A DNA stretch of 64,000 nt from Pseudomonas hefeiensis (lineage in GTDB: Bacteria > Pseudomonadota > Gammaproteobacteria > Pseudomonadales > Pseudomonadaceae), in contig NZ_CP117449.1 in the NCBI RefSeq assembly GCF_030687835.1, positions 2,542,001-2,606,000 of the forward strand, read 5' to 3'. The position numbers and the translations under genes are program-made. Numbering within the stretch: the stretch's first letter is position 1; the number at the start of each line of letters is the position of its first letter. This document shows, in pieces, positions 56,466-64,000 of this stretch. A model generated the notes under the pieces. That model was given only the letters and a program-made list of their open reading frames with translations, searched no databases and was not told the DNA's origin.

Positions 56466-58600
56466 TGTTTCTCGACCGCCTCAACGCATTGGCTCGCATG
56501 GCCGCCCAGCGTAGCGACGTGATCGTCGTTATCTTCATGCTGATGGCCATCGTGATGATGATTATCCCGCTACCCACCTGGCTGGTGGATACGCTTATTG
56601 GCCTGAACATCTCGCTGAGCATCCTGATCCTCATCGTCGCTTTCTACATCAAGCACTCGGTGGAGTTCTCGGCGCTGCCGCCCCTGATCCTGCTAAGTAC
56701 TCTGTTTCGTTTGTCCCTGTCGATCACCACCACACGCCTGATTCTGCTCGATGGCAACGCCGGGCACATCGTCAAGGCGTTCGGTGATTTTGTCATCGCC
56801 GGCCAGGTCGTGGTCGGTCTGGTGGTGTTCCTGATCATCACCGTGGCCCAGTTCGTGGTGATCACCAAAGGTGCCGAGCGGGTGGCCGAGGTCGCGGCGC
56901 GCTTCACCCTGGATGCCATGCCGGGCAAGCAGATGAGTATCGACAACGACTTGCGCAACGGCGATATCGATCAACATGAAGCTCGCCGTCGCCGCTCGCG
57001 TCTGGAGCGTGAAAGCCAGATGTTCGGCGCGATGGATGGTGCCATGAAGTTCGTCAAGGGCGATGCCATTGCCAGCCTGGTGATTCTGGCGGTCAACCTG
57101 CTGGGCGGCATGATGATTGGTATGGTCGAGCGGAATATGTCGTTTGCCGATGCGGCGCACACCTATTCGCTGCTGACCGTCGGCGACGGCCTGATCGCCC
57201 AGATCCCGGCCCTGCTGATCTCGGTCGCGGCCGGTATGGTGGTGACTCGGGTCAACAGTGGTACTACCGAAGGCAACCTGGGCAGCGAGATCCTTCATCA
57301 ACTGGGTTATAGCGCCCAGGCCCTGGGCTTGACTGCTTTGATCCTGCTGGGCGTGGCGCTGTTGCCGGGCTTCCCGGCCATTGTATTTATCGGGCTGTCG
57401 GCGTTGCTGGGCGTTGCCGCGTTCATGATCTATCGCCGCGACAAAGCCCCCGAGACCGAGGTGGTCGAAGGCGTCAGCGAGGTCGCGGTGCCCGAAGACC
57501 AACCGTTCGAGCCGGGCGAAACCCTGGCTAAGCCACTGGACAGCCGCGTGCTGCTGAGCATCGGCCTGGAACTGGCCCAGGCGGCGCCTGAACTGCCGTT
57601 GCGCCAGCGCATCGAGGCTTTGTGCCATGAACTTCGCGGTGACTTGGGGATTGAGGTGCCGGTGCCGGACATCTACATCGACCACAGCCTTCCCGCCAAC
57701 GGCTACACGGTCGAACTCGAGGGCGTGCCGATCAGCGAGGGCGAGATACCGCTCGGTTGCCTGATGCTCAAGGACGATCTGGTGCACGTCCAGTTGCTGG
57801 AGATCCATGCGCTGGAGGCGCCGTCGCCGCTGCACAGTCGCCCGGCGCAATGGATCGAGCGCACCCACCAGGCGCTGCTGGAGGAGGCCGGTATCGGTTT
57901 TCTCAGTGCTGCCGAAGTCCTGCGAGCCATCCTCGAGCGCAGCCTGCGCCGCAATGCCGCGACCTTTCTGGGCATTCAGGAAACCCGCAGGATTCTGGAG
58001 CGCATGGAAGCCAGCTATGACGAGTTGGTCAAGGAAGTGATGCGCAGCGTGCCCTTGCAGCGCCTGGCCGAAACCTTGCGTCTGTTGATCGCCGAGGGCG
58101 TGTCGATCCGCAACCAGCGTGCCTTGCTCGAAGCCATGGTCGAGTGGGGCGCCCGCGAGCAGGATGCCGCGCGTCTGGCCGATCACTTGCGCGCCAGTCT
58201 GGCTCGGCAGATCAGCCACCAGTACGCCGACCGTAACCGTGTGATCACCGCTTTCGTGCTGACCCCCGCGGTGGAAGAACAGCTGCGTGCGTATCTACGC
58301 CGTGCCGACAATCCGCGCGAGTTGCTCAACGAGCATGCCAGCCGTTCATTGCTGACTCAGTTGCGTGCCGTTTGCGGGCACCTGGCCGAGGACGATCGCA
58401 CCGTTCTGCTGGTACATCCCGAGTTGCGTCGCAGCTTGCGTCGGCTGGTGGTGCGTGGCGAGCTGGAGTTGGCGGTGCTGTCGTTCCGCGAACTGGCCGG
58501 TGAGTACAACCTGCAGGCCATCGGCTCCATCAGTCTGACCGAAATTACCGACCGCCGGGCAACCGGCGATGCTTCCCTTACTTCAATGGCGACTGCGTGA
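56465..58600 (+). CDS. sctV: T3SS export gate protein SctV
   Basis: A 711-residue inner-membrane protein of the FlhA/HrcV/RhcV family. Eight N-terminal helices (first at MAIVMMIIPLPTWLVDTLIG) include the conserved LSITTTRLIL and the FHIPEP-like cytoplasmic loop with TLDAMPGKQMSIDNDLRNG; the C-terminal ~370 residues are the cytoplasmic ring domain. It forms the nonameric export gate. The start at 56465 overlaps the previous stop by one base, and the stop overlaps the secretin start by one base. Full length and very conserved, the firmest T3SS marker in the window. Confidence 0.96.
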   Translation: MFLDRLNALARMAAQRSDVIVVIFMLMAIVMMIIPLPTWLVDTLIGLNISLSILILIVAFYIKHSVEFSALPPLILLSTLFRLSLSITTTRLILLDGNAGHIVKAFGDFVIAGQVVVGLVVFLIITVAQFVVITKGAERVAEVAARFTLDAMPGKQMSIDNDLRNGDIDQHEARRRRSRLERESQMFGAMDGAMKFVKGDAIASLVILAVNLLGGMMIGMVERNMSFADAAHTYSLLTVGDGLIAQIPALLISVAAGMVVTRVNSGTTEGNLGSEILHQLGYSAQALGLTALILLGVALLPGFPAIVFIGLSALLGVAAFMIYRRDKAPETEVVEGVSEVAVPEDQPFEPGETLAKPLDSRVLLSIGLELAQAAPELPLRQRIEALCHELRGDLGIEVPVPDIYIDHSLPANGYTVELEGVPISEGEIPLGCLMLKDDLVHVQLLEIHALEAPSPLHSRPAQWIERTHQALLEEAGIGFLSAAEVLRAILERSLRRNAATFLGIQETRRILERMEASYDELVKEVMRSVPLQRLAETLRLLIAEGVSIRNQRALLEAMVEWGAREQDAARLADHLRASLARQISHQYADRNRVITAFVLTPAVEEQLRAYLRRADNPRELLNEHASRSLLTQLRAVCGHLAEDDRTVLLVHPELRRSLRRLVVRGELELAVLSFRELAGEYNLQAIGSISLTEITDRRATGDASLTSMATA

Positions 58601-59934
58601 TGATGTGTTTTGCGCTGTTGCGCGTGCTTGTGTATTTCGGTTTCTGGATCGCTGCCGTGTCAGCCTTGCTGCTGCCGCAACTGGTCAGTGCGCAGACCAT
58701 TGCTTCGGGCAGCAGGGCGACCCTGGACCTGGCCCAAGGCGAAGGTCGCATCCTGCACTTCCAGGACCCGGTCGAGTCGGTACTGGTCGCAGAGCCTGGC
58801 ATTGCGGACCTTCAGGTGGTTTCGCCGGGTGTGATCTACGTGTTTGGCAAGAGGCCCGGACAAACCAGCCTGATTGCCCTCAGCGCTGAGGGGGAGGAAC
58901 TGGCCAGCCTGAACCTGGCGGTCAATAGCGGCGCCCAGGCAGTGACCCGCCCGTTTAAAGAGCTGCACCCCGCAAGCCATGTCCAGGTGACCGGTGCTGG
59001 TAATCGCATGGTGGCCAGGGGCGTGGTCAACAGCGTTGGCGAAGCAACCGACCTCAACAGCCTGCTCAATACCGAAGGCCAGGGTTTCGGCTCGGCCCTC
59101 AACACCGCCTCCTACTCGGGTTCGGCCCAGGTCAACCTGCGGGTGCGCTTCGCTGAAGTCTCGCGCTCGGAGTTGCTGCGCTACGGTGTGAACTGGAATG
59201 CCCTGTTCAATAACGGCACCTTTTCCTTTGGCCTGTTGACGGGCGGTGCCCTGGCATCCGACGCGGCTTCCGGCGCCTCCAACGTGATCAGCGCCGGACT
59301 GGCCTCGGGCAACGTCAACATCGATGCGATGCTCGAAGCGTTGCAGAGCAACGGCATCCTGGAAATCCTCGCCGAACCCAACATCACCGCCATGACCGGT
59401 CAGACCGCCAGCTTCCTGGCCGGAGGTGAGGTCGCAGTGCCGGTGCCGGTCAACCGCGACACCGTCGGGATCGAATACAAACCTTACGGTGTGTCGCTGC
59501 TGTTCAACCCGACCCTGCTGCCCAACGGCCGCATCGCTCTGCAAGTGCGCCCTGAAGTCAGCAGCCTGATGGGCTCCAGTACCGTGGCGGTCGGCGGCTA
59601 CCAGGTGCCGTCGTTCCGGGTGCGGCGCGCCGATACCCGTGTCGAGGTCGGCAGTGGCCAGACCTTCGCCATTGCCGGGTTGTTCCAGCGCGAGAGCACC
59701 CAGGACATCGAGAAGGTGCCGATGCTGGGCGAGATGCCGATCCTGGGCAATCTGTTCCGCTCCAAGCGCTTCCAGCGCAACGAAACCGAACTGGTGATCC
59801 TGATCACTCCGTACCTGGTGGAACCGGTCCGCACGCGCACCCTGGCCACGCCGCTCGATGCCCGGCCCATGGGTGCGAGCAACGCGCCCGGCGGACCGCG
59901 CAGCAGCGACATGTTCGGCTTCTACCTCAATTGA
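58600..59934 (+). CDS. rhcC2: T3SS secretin C-terminal part RhcC2 (CpaC-like)
   Basis: A 444-residue secretin. The signal peptide region is VLVYFGFWIAAVSALLLPQL. The first domain (LVAEPGIADLQVVSPGVIYV, FGKRPGQTSLIALSAEG) is the BON/pil_N-type domain found in Tad-pilus CpaC/RcpA secretins. The secretin core follows: LRVRFAEVSRSELLRYGVNW, LEALQSNGILEILAEPNITA, GVSLLFNPTLLPNGRIALQV, VPMLGEMPILGNLFRSKRF. In rhizobial T3SS the secretin is split into RhcC1 and RhcC2; the other half is at 61335. ATG 58600 overlaps the sctV stop; GTG 58597 is possible. Confidence 0.9.
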   Translation: MMCFALLRVLVYFGFWIAAVSALLLPQLVSAQTIASGSRATLDLAQGEGRILHFQDPVESVLVAEPGIADLQVVSPGVIYVFGKRPGQTSLIALSAEGEELASLNLAVNSGAQAVTRPFKELHPASHVQVTGAGNRMVARGVVNSVGEATDLNSLLNTEGQGFGSALNTASYSGSAQVNLRVRFAEVSRSELLRYGVNWNALFNNGTFSFGLLTGGALASDAASGASNVISAGLASGNVNIDAMLEALQSNGILEILAEPNITAMTGQTASFLAGGEVAVPVPVNRDTVGIEYKPYGVSLLFNPTLLPNGRIALQVRPEVSSLMGSSTVAVGGYQVPSFRVRRADTRVEVGSGQTFAIAGLFQRESTQDIEKVPMLGEMPILGNLFRSKRFQRNETELVILITPYLVEPVRTRTLATPLDARPMGASNAPGGPRSSDMFGFYLN

Positions 59935-59947
59935 ACCAGGAGCGAGC

Positions 59948-60373
59948 ATGAACCCACAATCGTCCCATCTGTCCCTGGCCATCCTGCTGTTCGGCGCGCC
60001 CTGGCTGCTGAGCGCTTGCAACACCCAGCTTGAGCCGGTGAGTTATTCGCCGGATTACCAGGCGTTCACCCATGCCGATGGTCGCGTTGAGTGGACGCCA
60101 GTGGCTTGCCTGGAGCCATCGGCCGAAGACAACTTCCATACCGATGAACAGACGTACGTGCGCCTGCTGCCACCGGGTTGTGCGAATAACCTGACACTGC
60201 AGCAGATGGTTGAGAAGCGTTCGGATCTGATCGAGGGCCGGACGAGCGGCCCAACCATGGCCGCGCCGGTTGGCCGGGCGGCCCAGGTTTACATCGAAGG
60301 TTATGATCGTGAAGAGCTGCATCGCCGCCTGGCCGAACAGCAGGCCAAGGCCGACAAGCAGGAGGGCCAATGA
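59948..60373 (+). CDS. CpaD-like outer-membrane lipoprotein
   Basis: A 141-residue lipoprotein: signal ILLFGAPWLLSAC, then a domain whose C-terminal half (RLLPPGCANNLTLQQMVEKR, SDLIEGRTSGPTMAAP, AAQVYIEGYDREEL) resembles the conserved end of CpaD, the lipoprotein that works with the CpaC/RcpA secretin in Tad pili. It lies 13 bases after rhcC2 in the same operon and is probably its pilotin or partner. Two cysteines, C59-region (ACLEP) and the GCANN cysteine, could pair. The longer open frame to the left is an artefact. The family match is from memory. Confidence 0.65.
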   Translation: MNPQSSHLSLAILLFGAPWLLSACNTQLEPVSYSPDYQAFTHADGRVEWTPVACLEPSAEDNFHTDEQTYVRLLPPGCANNLTLQQMVEKRSDLIEGRTSGPTMAAPVGRAAQVYIEGYDREELHRRLAEQQAKADKQEGQ

Positions 60374-60384
60374 AGCCTTCTGAC

Positions 60385-61167
60385 TCAGCGGCTGTCGACC
60401 AGCCCCAGCTCCCTGGCCTGCGTCGCGGGGTCTTGGATAGCCTTGATGCGTCGGGCCTCGGTCAGCAACCGGGCGTATTGCCTGGGCGTGACATCCTCCA
60501 GGCTCTGGGTCTTGAGGTCTTCCTCGCGGCCGGTCAATACCATGACGAGCAGGGCGTTGCGCTGGTGACTGGCCTGGACGCGAGGCGACTCGCTCACCGT
60601 CTTGATGGTTTGCAACGCCCGTTGCGATTGGCCACCCAAGGCGTAAGCCAGTGCCAGGTTGCATTGGGTATCCAGGTTGGTGGGGGCCAGGACCAGACTT
60701 TGGGTGAAGGCCACCTGGGCCGCCGCTGGCTGGCCTCGCAGCATCTGCGCCACACCCTGGCGGTTGAACGCTTCGGGGTGGTCGTTGCCCGCACTGGCCA
60801 GGGTCAGAGAGGTGATAGCCCGATCCAGTTTGCCCTGACGCAGTTGGGCAGTGCCCACGCCGAGCAACGCCGCGGTATTGTCCGGCATGCGTTCCAGCGC
60901 TTGCAGGTAGGCGCGCTCGGCGGCCCGTGCATCGCCGCTGGCCAGGCGCGCCTGGCCCAGCTTCAACCAGGCCTCGATCCGGGCGTCCGGTTCCTGGGTG
61001 GCTTTTTCGTACAGCGCGGCGGCAGATCCCGTATCACCACCTTTTTGCAGGTCGCCGGCCAGTTGCATATAGCGCTGGTAGCTGCCATCGGAAACCGGTT
61101 GGTTGGAGCAGGAGGCGAGGGTGATGGTGGCGAGCAACAACGGTGTGCAGGCAAAACGACTTGTCAT
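60385..61167 (-). CDS. TadD-like TPR lipoprotein
   Basis: A 260-residue lipoprotein (signal TPLLLATITLASC) with about five tetratricopeptide repeats (AAALYEKATQEPDARIEAWL, RAAERAYLQALERMPDNTAA, PEAFNRQGVAQMLRGQPAAA, LALAYALGGQSQRALQTI). The layout is that of TadD/PilF, which help secretins assemble in the outer membrane. It is the only gene on the minus strand in this T3SS block, convergent with the CpaD-like gene (11 bases between stops) and divergent from rhcC1. Start ATG 61167 is chosen since it yields the lipoprotein signal. TPR genes near split rhc secretins are known in Rhc-type systems. Confidence 0.82.
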   Translation of the reverse strand: MTSRFACTPLLLATITLASCSNQPVSDGSYQRYMQLAGDLQKGGDTGSAAALYEKATQEPDARIEAWLKLGQARLASGDARAAERAYLQALERMPDNTAALLGVGTAQLRQGKLDRAITSLTLASAGNDHPEAFNRQGVAQMLRGQPAAAQVAFTQSLVLAPTNLDTQCNLALAYALGGQSQRALQTIKTVSESPRVQASHQRNALLVMVLTGREEDLKTQSLEDVTPRQYARLLTEARRIKAIQDPATQARELGLVDSR

Positions 61168-61334
61168 GAACAGAACTCTTTCGATGAATTTTGCAGTGGG
61201 CAAAACCAAGGAGTGTTGACCACTCAGACCCGACAGGTTGACCGACGTTTAAGTCATCTTCTTGACATGATCCGTAAAAATGAGCGTTTTTTGGCTGGAG
61301 TTGCGTCATCCGTCCGGCCACGGGGAGCCCTTGC

Positions 61335-61934
61335 ATGCGCAGCGTGACACTGAGCGCTATCGGTCTGGCGCTGGTGATGACCGCTCTTGACCTGGCCGCC
61401 GCCAATCAAACGGAAGCGGACCCGGCTAGCCGGCAGCCGGACTGGTTCGATCGGCCCTATGCCTATGTGCTGGTGGAGCAGGATGTACGCGACGCGCTGG
61501 AAGAGTTCGGCCACAACCTGGGCCTGACCGTGGTCATGTCGGACAAGGTGCGCGGCCAGTCGCGCAGCCGGGTACGCGCCGAATCCGCTGGGGATTTCCT
61601 GGAGGCGCTGTGCGACTTCAACGGCCTGACCTGGTACTTCGACGGCAATGTGCTTTACCTCACCGCCGCCTCTGAAACCGATACGCGACTGTTCAAGGTC
61701 CGGGGTCGGCAGTTGGAGCAGTTACAGGATTACATCGTCAGCCGGGAGGTCTATGGCAAGCATATTTCAGTGCGTGCCGGGCCCGATGGCAATGAGTTGT
61801 TCGTCTCCGGACCGCCGGCCTGGCTGGCCATGATTGAGCAGCATCTCGACCAGCAGCCTGCGTCAACACCGACCGCGGCGACCCGCGAGCGCGGCGTGCG
61901 TGTGTTCAGAGGCGCAGCAGTGACACAAGAGTGA
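61335..61934 (+). CDS. rhcC1: T3SS secretin N-terminal part RhcC1
   Basis: A 199-residue exported protein with signal peptide (LSAIGLALVMTALDLAAA) and N0/N1 domains of a T3SS secretin (YVLVEQDVRDALEEFGHNLG, VVMSDKVRGQSRSRVRAESA, DFLEALCDFNGLTWYFDGN, SVRAGPDGNELFVSGPP). It has no secretin pore domain; that is encoded by rhcC2 1.4 kb upstream. A separate RhcC1 is the hallmark of rhizobial-type T3SS. It is divergent from the TPR lipoprotein gene and 65 bases before the next T3SS gene. Confidence 0.88.
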   Translation: MRSVTLSAIGLALVMTALDLAAANQTEADPASRQPDWFDRPYAYVLVEQDVRDALEEFGHNLGLTVVMSDKVRGQSRSRVRAESAGDFLEALCDFNGLTWYFDGNVLYLTAASETDTRLFKVRGRQLEQLQDYIVSREVYGKHISVRAGPDGNELFVSGPPAWLAMIEQHLDQQPASTPTAATRERGVRVFRGAAVTQE

Positions 61935-61999
61935 AAGCACTCGCCTGTAGGCTCGATTATCCGTTCGATCGTTCATCAACCCAGTAAAGGAGAACCACC

Positions 62000-62212
62000 A
62001 TGTCAGTTACCCCCATCGGCGAAAATACGCCTGTTACTGCCACCTCCGAAGCGCAGTTCAATGCAGCGGTGGACAACGCCAAGAGTGAGCTGAGCGATGA
62101 CGAACTCACCGATGCCCTGATCACCCAGGCCGTCACTATCGGTGGTCAGTTCATCATCATGCCTCGTGCCCAGGAAATCCTGAACGAAGCCCAGTCGGAC
62201 GACGACGAATAG
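62000..62212 (+). CDS. Small T3SS-operon protein, 70 residues
   Basis: A 70-residue acidic protein with a GGAGA ribosome site: flexible threonine-rich start (MSVTPIGENTPVTATSEAQF), then helices (NAAVDNAKSELSDDELTDAL, ITQAVTIGGQFIIMPRAQEI) and an acidic tail. No signal peptide. Size and location, nine bases before sctI, fit a small export substrate or an early-assembly protein; it is an alternative to the 53-residue protein as the needle subunit. No motif allows a firm name. Confidence 0.65.
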   Translation: MSVTPIGENTPVTATSEAQFNAAVDNAKSELSDDELTDALITQAVTIGGQFIIMPRAQEILNEAQSDDDE

Positions 62213-62221
62213 GCCCACGCC

Positions 62222-62674
62222 ATGACTGTAAGTCTCGCAGCAACAGCCACGGCGGCGCTGCCGCCGTCAGGGGGGCAGGTCGATTTGCAGGCCTCCCAGA
62301 ACCTGTTCGAACACATGACTGACAGCGCCAAGGGCATGCCTGCCGGCGTCAGCCCGCATCAGATCGGCGAAGGCTTGATGGAGCGCCTGAACGGCTTCAT
62401 CGACCGTTCGCAAAGCTTCGCCAAGCGTGCCGATGCGCTGACCAATGGCCCTCTGGCGGGCAACGCCGTGGCCCCTGGCGGCGCGCAACAACTCGCTTCG
62501 CTACCCAAGGGGGCGGCGGCGGGCGAGCCGGTAAAAAAGGTCGGCGATCAACAGGTCGATCAGATCGTCCAATCGTTGGGCCGCATGTTCGATTACTCCA
62601 TTGAAACTCAGATGGTCGTTCGTGGCGCGACGCAGATATCCGGCGCAGCCAACACGCTCTTGAAAGGTCAATAA
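62222..62674 (+). CDS. sctI: T3SS inner rod protein SctI (NolB/HrpB-like)
   Basis: A 150-residue protein with low-complexity N-terminus and a C-terminal helix pair (QQVDQIVQSLGRMFDYSIET, QMVVRGATQISGAANTLLKG) typical of SctI/HrpB/NolB inner-rod proteins, whose extreme C-terminus ends in L-L-K/R-G-Q. The position directly before sctJ agrees with nolB-rhcJ order in rhizobia. It starts nine bases after the previous stop and ends four bases before sctJ. Confidence 0.78.
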   Translation: MTVSLAATATAALPPSGGQVDLQASQNLFEHMTDSAKGMPAGVSPHQIGEGLMERLNGFIDRSQSFAKRADALTNGPLAGNAVAPGGAQQLASLPKGAAAGEPVKKVGDQQVDQIVQSLGRMFDYSIETQMVVRGATQISGAANTLLKGQ

Positions 62675-62678
62675 AGCC

Positions 62679-63461
62679 ATGTTCCGCCGTTGCCACGCCG
62701 TGCGTCTGATGCTTGTCCTCGCCTTTGCCAGCTTGCTGCAGGGCTGCGATATCGACCTGTACACCAACCTCAGCGAACGCGAGGCCAATGCCATGGTCGC
62801 AGTGCTGTTGCGCGAGGGCGTGCCGGCCTCTCGCAAGGTCCAGGAAAACGGCCAGCTCACCGTGGTGGTGGACGAAAAGCGCTTTGCCGAGGCTATGAGC
62901 CTGCTCGACGAGGCCGGCTTGCCGGGCCAGACTTTCTCCAACATGGGGGCGGTGTTCAAGAATAATGGCCTGGTGTCTTCCCCCGTGCAGGAGCGGGCGC
63001 AGATGGTCTATGCGCTCAGCGAGGAACTCTCCCACAGCGTTTCGCTGATCGACGGCGTGGTCTCGGCCCGGGTGCATGTGGTGCTGCCCGACAATGACCT
63101 GCTCAAACGGGTGATTTCCCCGTCGTCGGCTTCAGTGCTGGTGCGCTACGACCCCAATACGGATATCAATCCGTTGATCCCGCAGATTAAAACCCTGGTG
63201 GCCAACGGCATCTCCGGCTTGAGCTACGAAGGCGTCTCTATCACTGTGATCAAGGCCGCCACCGGCAGCCGCCGCGTCGATGCACCGCCGCGTCTGGCGA
63301 GCTTCCTGGGCATATGGATGCTCGAAGACTACCTGCCCCGTGCCCGGATGCTGTTCGGCGTTCTGCTGCTGGCCACGCTGTCGATGGTCGGTGTGTTGGG
63401 CTGGCAGTACTGGCAACGACGCTCCTCCAGCGCCTTGTATGAACTGGAGGACGTGAAATGA
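62679..63461 (+). CDS. sctJ: T3SS inner-ring lipoprotein SctJ
   Basis: A 260-residue lipoprotein of the YscJ/HrcJ/RhcJ family. Signal ending LLQGC (C25 lipid site) followed by DIDLYTNLSEREANAMVAVL; the linker domain FAEAMSLLDEAGLPG; the second ring domain with ARVHVVLPDND and SASVLVRYDPNTDINPLIPQ; and a C-terminal membrane helix (LFGVLLLATLSMVGVLGW). It builds the 24-mer inner-membrane ring with SctD. The stop overlaps the start of sctK (ATGA). Confidence 0.95.
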   Translation: MFRRCHAVRLMLVLAFASLLQGCDIDLYTNLSEREANAMVAVLLREGVPASRKVQENGQLTVVVDEKRFAEAMSLLDEAGLPGQTFSNMGAVFKNNGLVSSPVQERAQMVYALSEELSHSVSLIDGVVSARVHVVLPDNDLLKRVISPSSASVLVRYDPNTDINPLIPQIKTLVANGISGLSYEGVSITVIKAATGSRRVDAPPRLASFLGIWMLEDYLPRARMLFGVLLLATLSMVGVLGWQYWQRRSSSALYELEDVK

Positions 63462-64000
63462 GTTGCGCCGCATTGCAACAGTGGCAAAGCCTGATCGAGC
63501 AGCCGCTGGATTTCGTCGGCAGGCAACCTCTTGCGGCATGCTTCCCGGATAACCCCGGCAGCGCGCAACTCGACGCATTGCGCAAACAGTCGAGGTTCCA
63601 GGCGCGGTTGATGCGTTTGCTGCTCAGCCGTCACGATCTGCAAGCTCCGGGTAGCTTGCCTCTGCCCGATGCCGTCGATCTGCCGGTTCTGCTGCTGCCG
63701 CCCAAGACCTTCAAGCGCCTGCCGCGCCTATGTGGTGCGATTTTGCATAGCAGCACCCTGAGCCGCGAGATCCGTGGCGATGTGGTCAATCAGTTGCGTG
63801 ATTTGCTCGGCAGCGATGTATTTGCCCTGGCGTTGGCACACCGTGCCCTGGGCAGCAGTGCCGACTTGCTGCGTCAGCCAACCGAACTGCTGGAAGCCAT
63901 CGACCTTGATGGTGCCCGCTGCATCGCCGCCTGGCTGCACGCCCAGCCAGCACCTTTGCGGCCCTGGCTACGACTGCGCTTTGCCGAGCTCCAGACTGAG
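63458..64000 (+). CDS. sctK: T3SS SctK (HrpD/NolU-like), 3' end outside window
   Basis: From ATG 63458, overlapping the sctJ stop, 181 codons are open to the window edge. The N-terminus MSCAALQQWQSLIEQPLDFV, the LLLPPKTFKRLPRLCGAILH segment and SREIRGDVVNQLRDLLG resemble SctK/HrpD-type sorting-platform proteins. The gene order sctI-sctJ-sctK matches nolB-rhcJ-nolU. SctL and the SctN ATPase genes are expected next, outside the window. Confidence 0.75.
   Translation, partial: MSCAALQQWQSLIEQPLDFVGRQPLAACFPDNPGSAQLDALRKQSRFQARLMRLLLSRHDLQAPGSLPLPDAVDLPVLLLPPKTFKRLPRLCGAILHSSTLSREIRGDVVNQLRDLLGSDVFALALAHRALGSSADLLRQPTELLEAIDLDGARCIAAWLHAQPAPLRPWLRLRFAELQTE

Noticed and set aside
56693..60024. 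Long minus-strand frames opposite sctV and rhcC2
   Set aside because: Shadow frames with histidine- and glutamine-rich content; the opposite strand carries highly conserved T3SS genes with coupled starts and stops.

Overview
The window looks like a chromosomal stretch of a Pseudomonas, most likely from the P. fluorescens complex. This rests on the gene families (BenR-type promoter with a benA start, FecI/FecR/TonB-receptor cassette, an ICE-type topoisomerase III, an rbbA-type efflux operon) and on the mostly GC-rich coding style. The species call is inference. It is a mosaic: intact small operons alternate with debris of mobile elements, and the right-hand 14 kb holds the left part of a type III secretion system (T3SS).

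Layout. 1-5.5 kb: an AT-richer amine-uptake and catabolism module (ABC permease, FAD amine oxidase, class III aminotransferase, EutQ-like cupin) with two IclR regulators. 5.9-11.4 kb: remains of an integrative conjugative element (RAQPRD-family fragment, topB, an unknown gene) with an ExbD/TolR tail, a CBS protein and long non-coding stretches. 11.8-12.2 kb: an apparently intact benzoate-type promoter driving only the first ~80 codons of benA. 12.3-21.3 kb: a four-gene efflux operon (outer-membrane channel, HlyD adaptor, RbbA-type ABC protein, ABC-2 permease) divergent from its TetR regulator, with two palindromic operators between them; a phospholipase-D-like lipoprotein is coupled to tetR. 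21.3-30.2 kb: quinone oxidoreductase, broken LysR, IS30 element, IS3 scrap, a lipoprotein with an in-frame stop, a DMT exporter with divergent LysR, a decayed IS66 element and a MerR/oxidoreductase junction.

30.3-34.3 kb: a FecI-FecR-TonB receptor iron-uptake cassette. 34.4-44.5 kb: small redox/stress operons (ArsR plus quinone reductase plus monooxygenase; alcohol dehydrogenase; VOC protein; DMT and MFS exporters with HxlR; MFS with LysR; exported carboxymuconolactone-decarboxylase-like protein with a MerR-type promoter and MerR regulator). 45.0-49.9 kb: a TorT/TorS-like pair, a periplasmic binding protein and a very large hybrid kinase whose reading frame is broken by one base.

50.0-64.0 kb: T3SS genes of the rhizobial (Rhc) type. 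The order is a small protein with a pilin-like tail, a 1118-residue repeat-containing HrpF/NolX/HrpK-like putative translocator, a 53-residue pilin-like protein, SctD, an unknown small protein, a TPR protein, SctV, secretin C-half (RhcC2), a CpaD-like lipoprotein, a TadD-like TPR lipoprotein (opposite strand), secretin N-half (RhcC1), a 70-residue protein, SctI, SctJ and the start of SctK. The ATPase, C-ring and export-gate genes should lie beyond the right edge. The most unusual points are the secretin region, which looks like a CpaC/CpaD/TadD set from a Tad pilus embedded in a T3SS, and the C-terminal tail shared by the 53- and 154-residue proteins.
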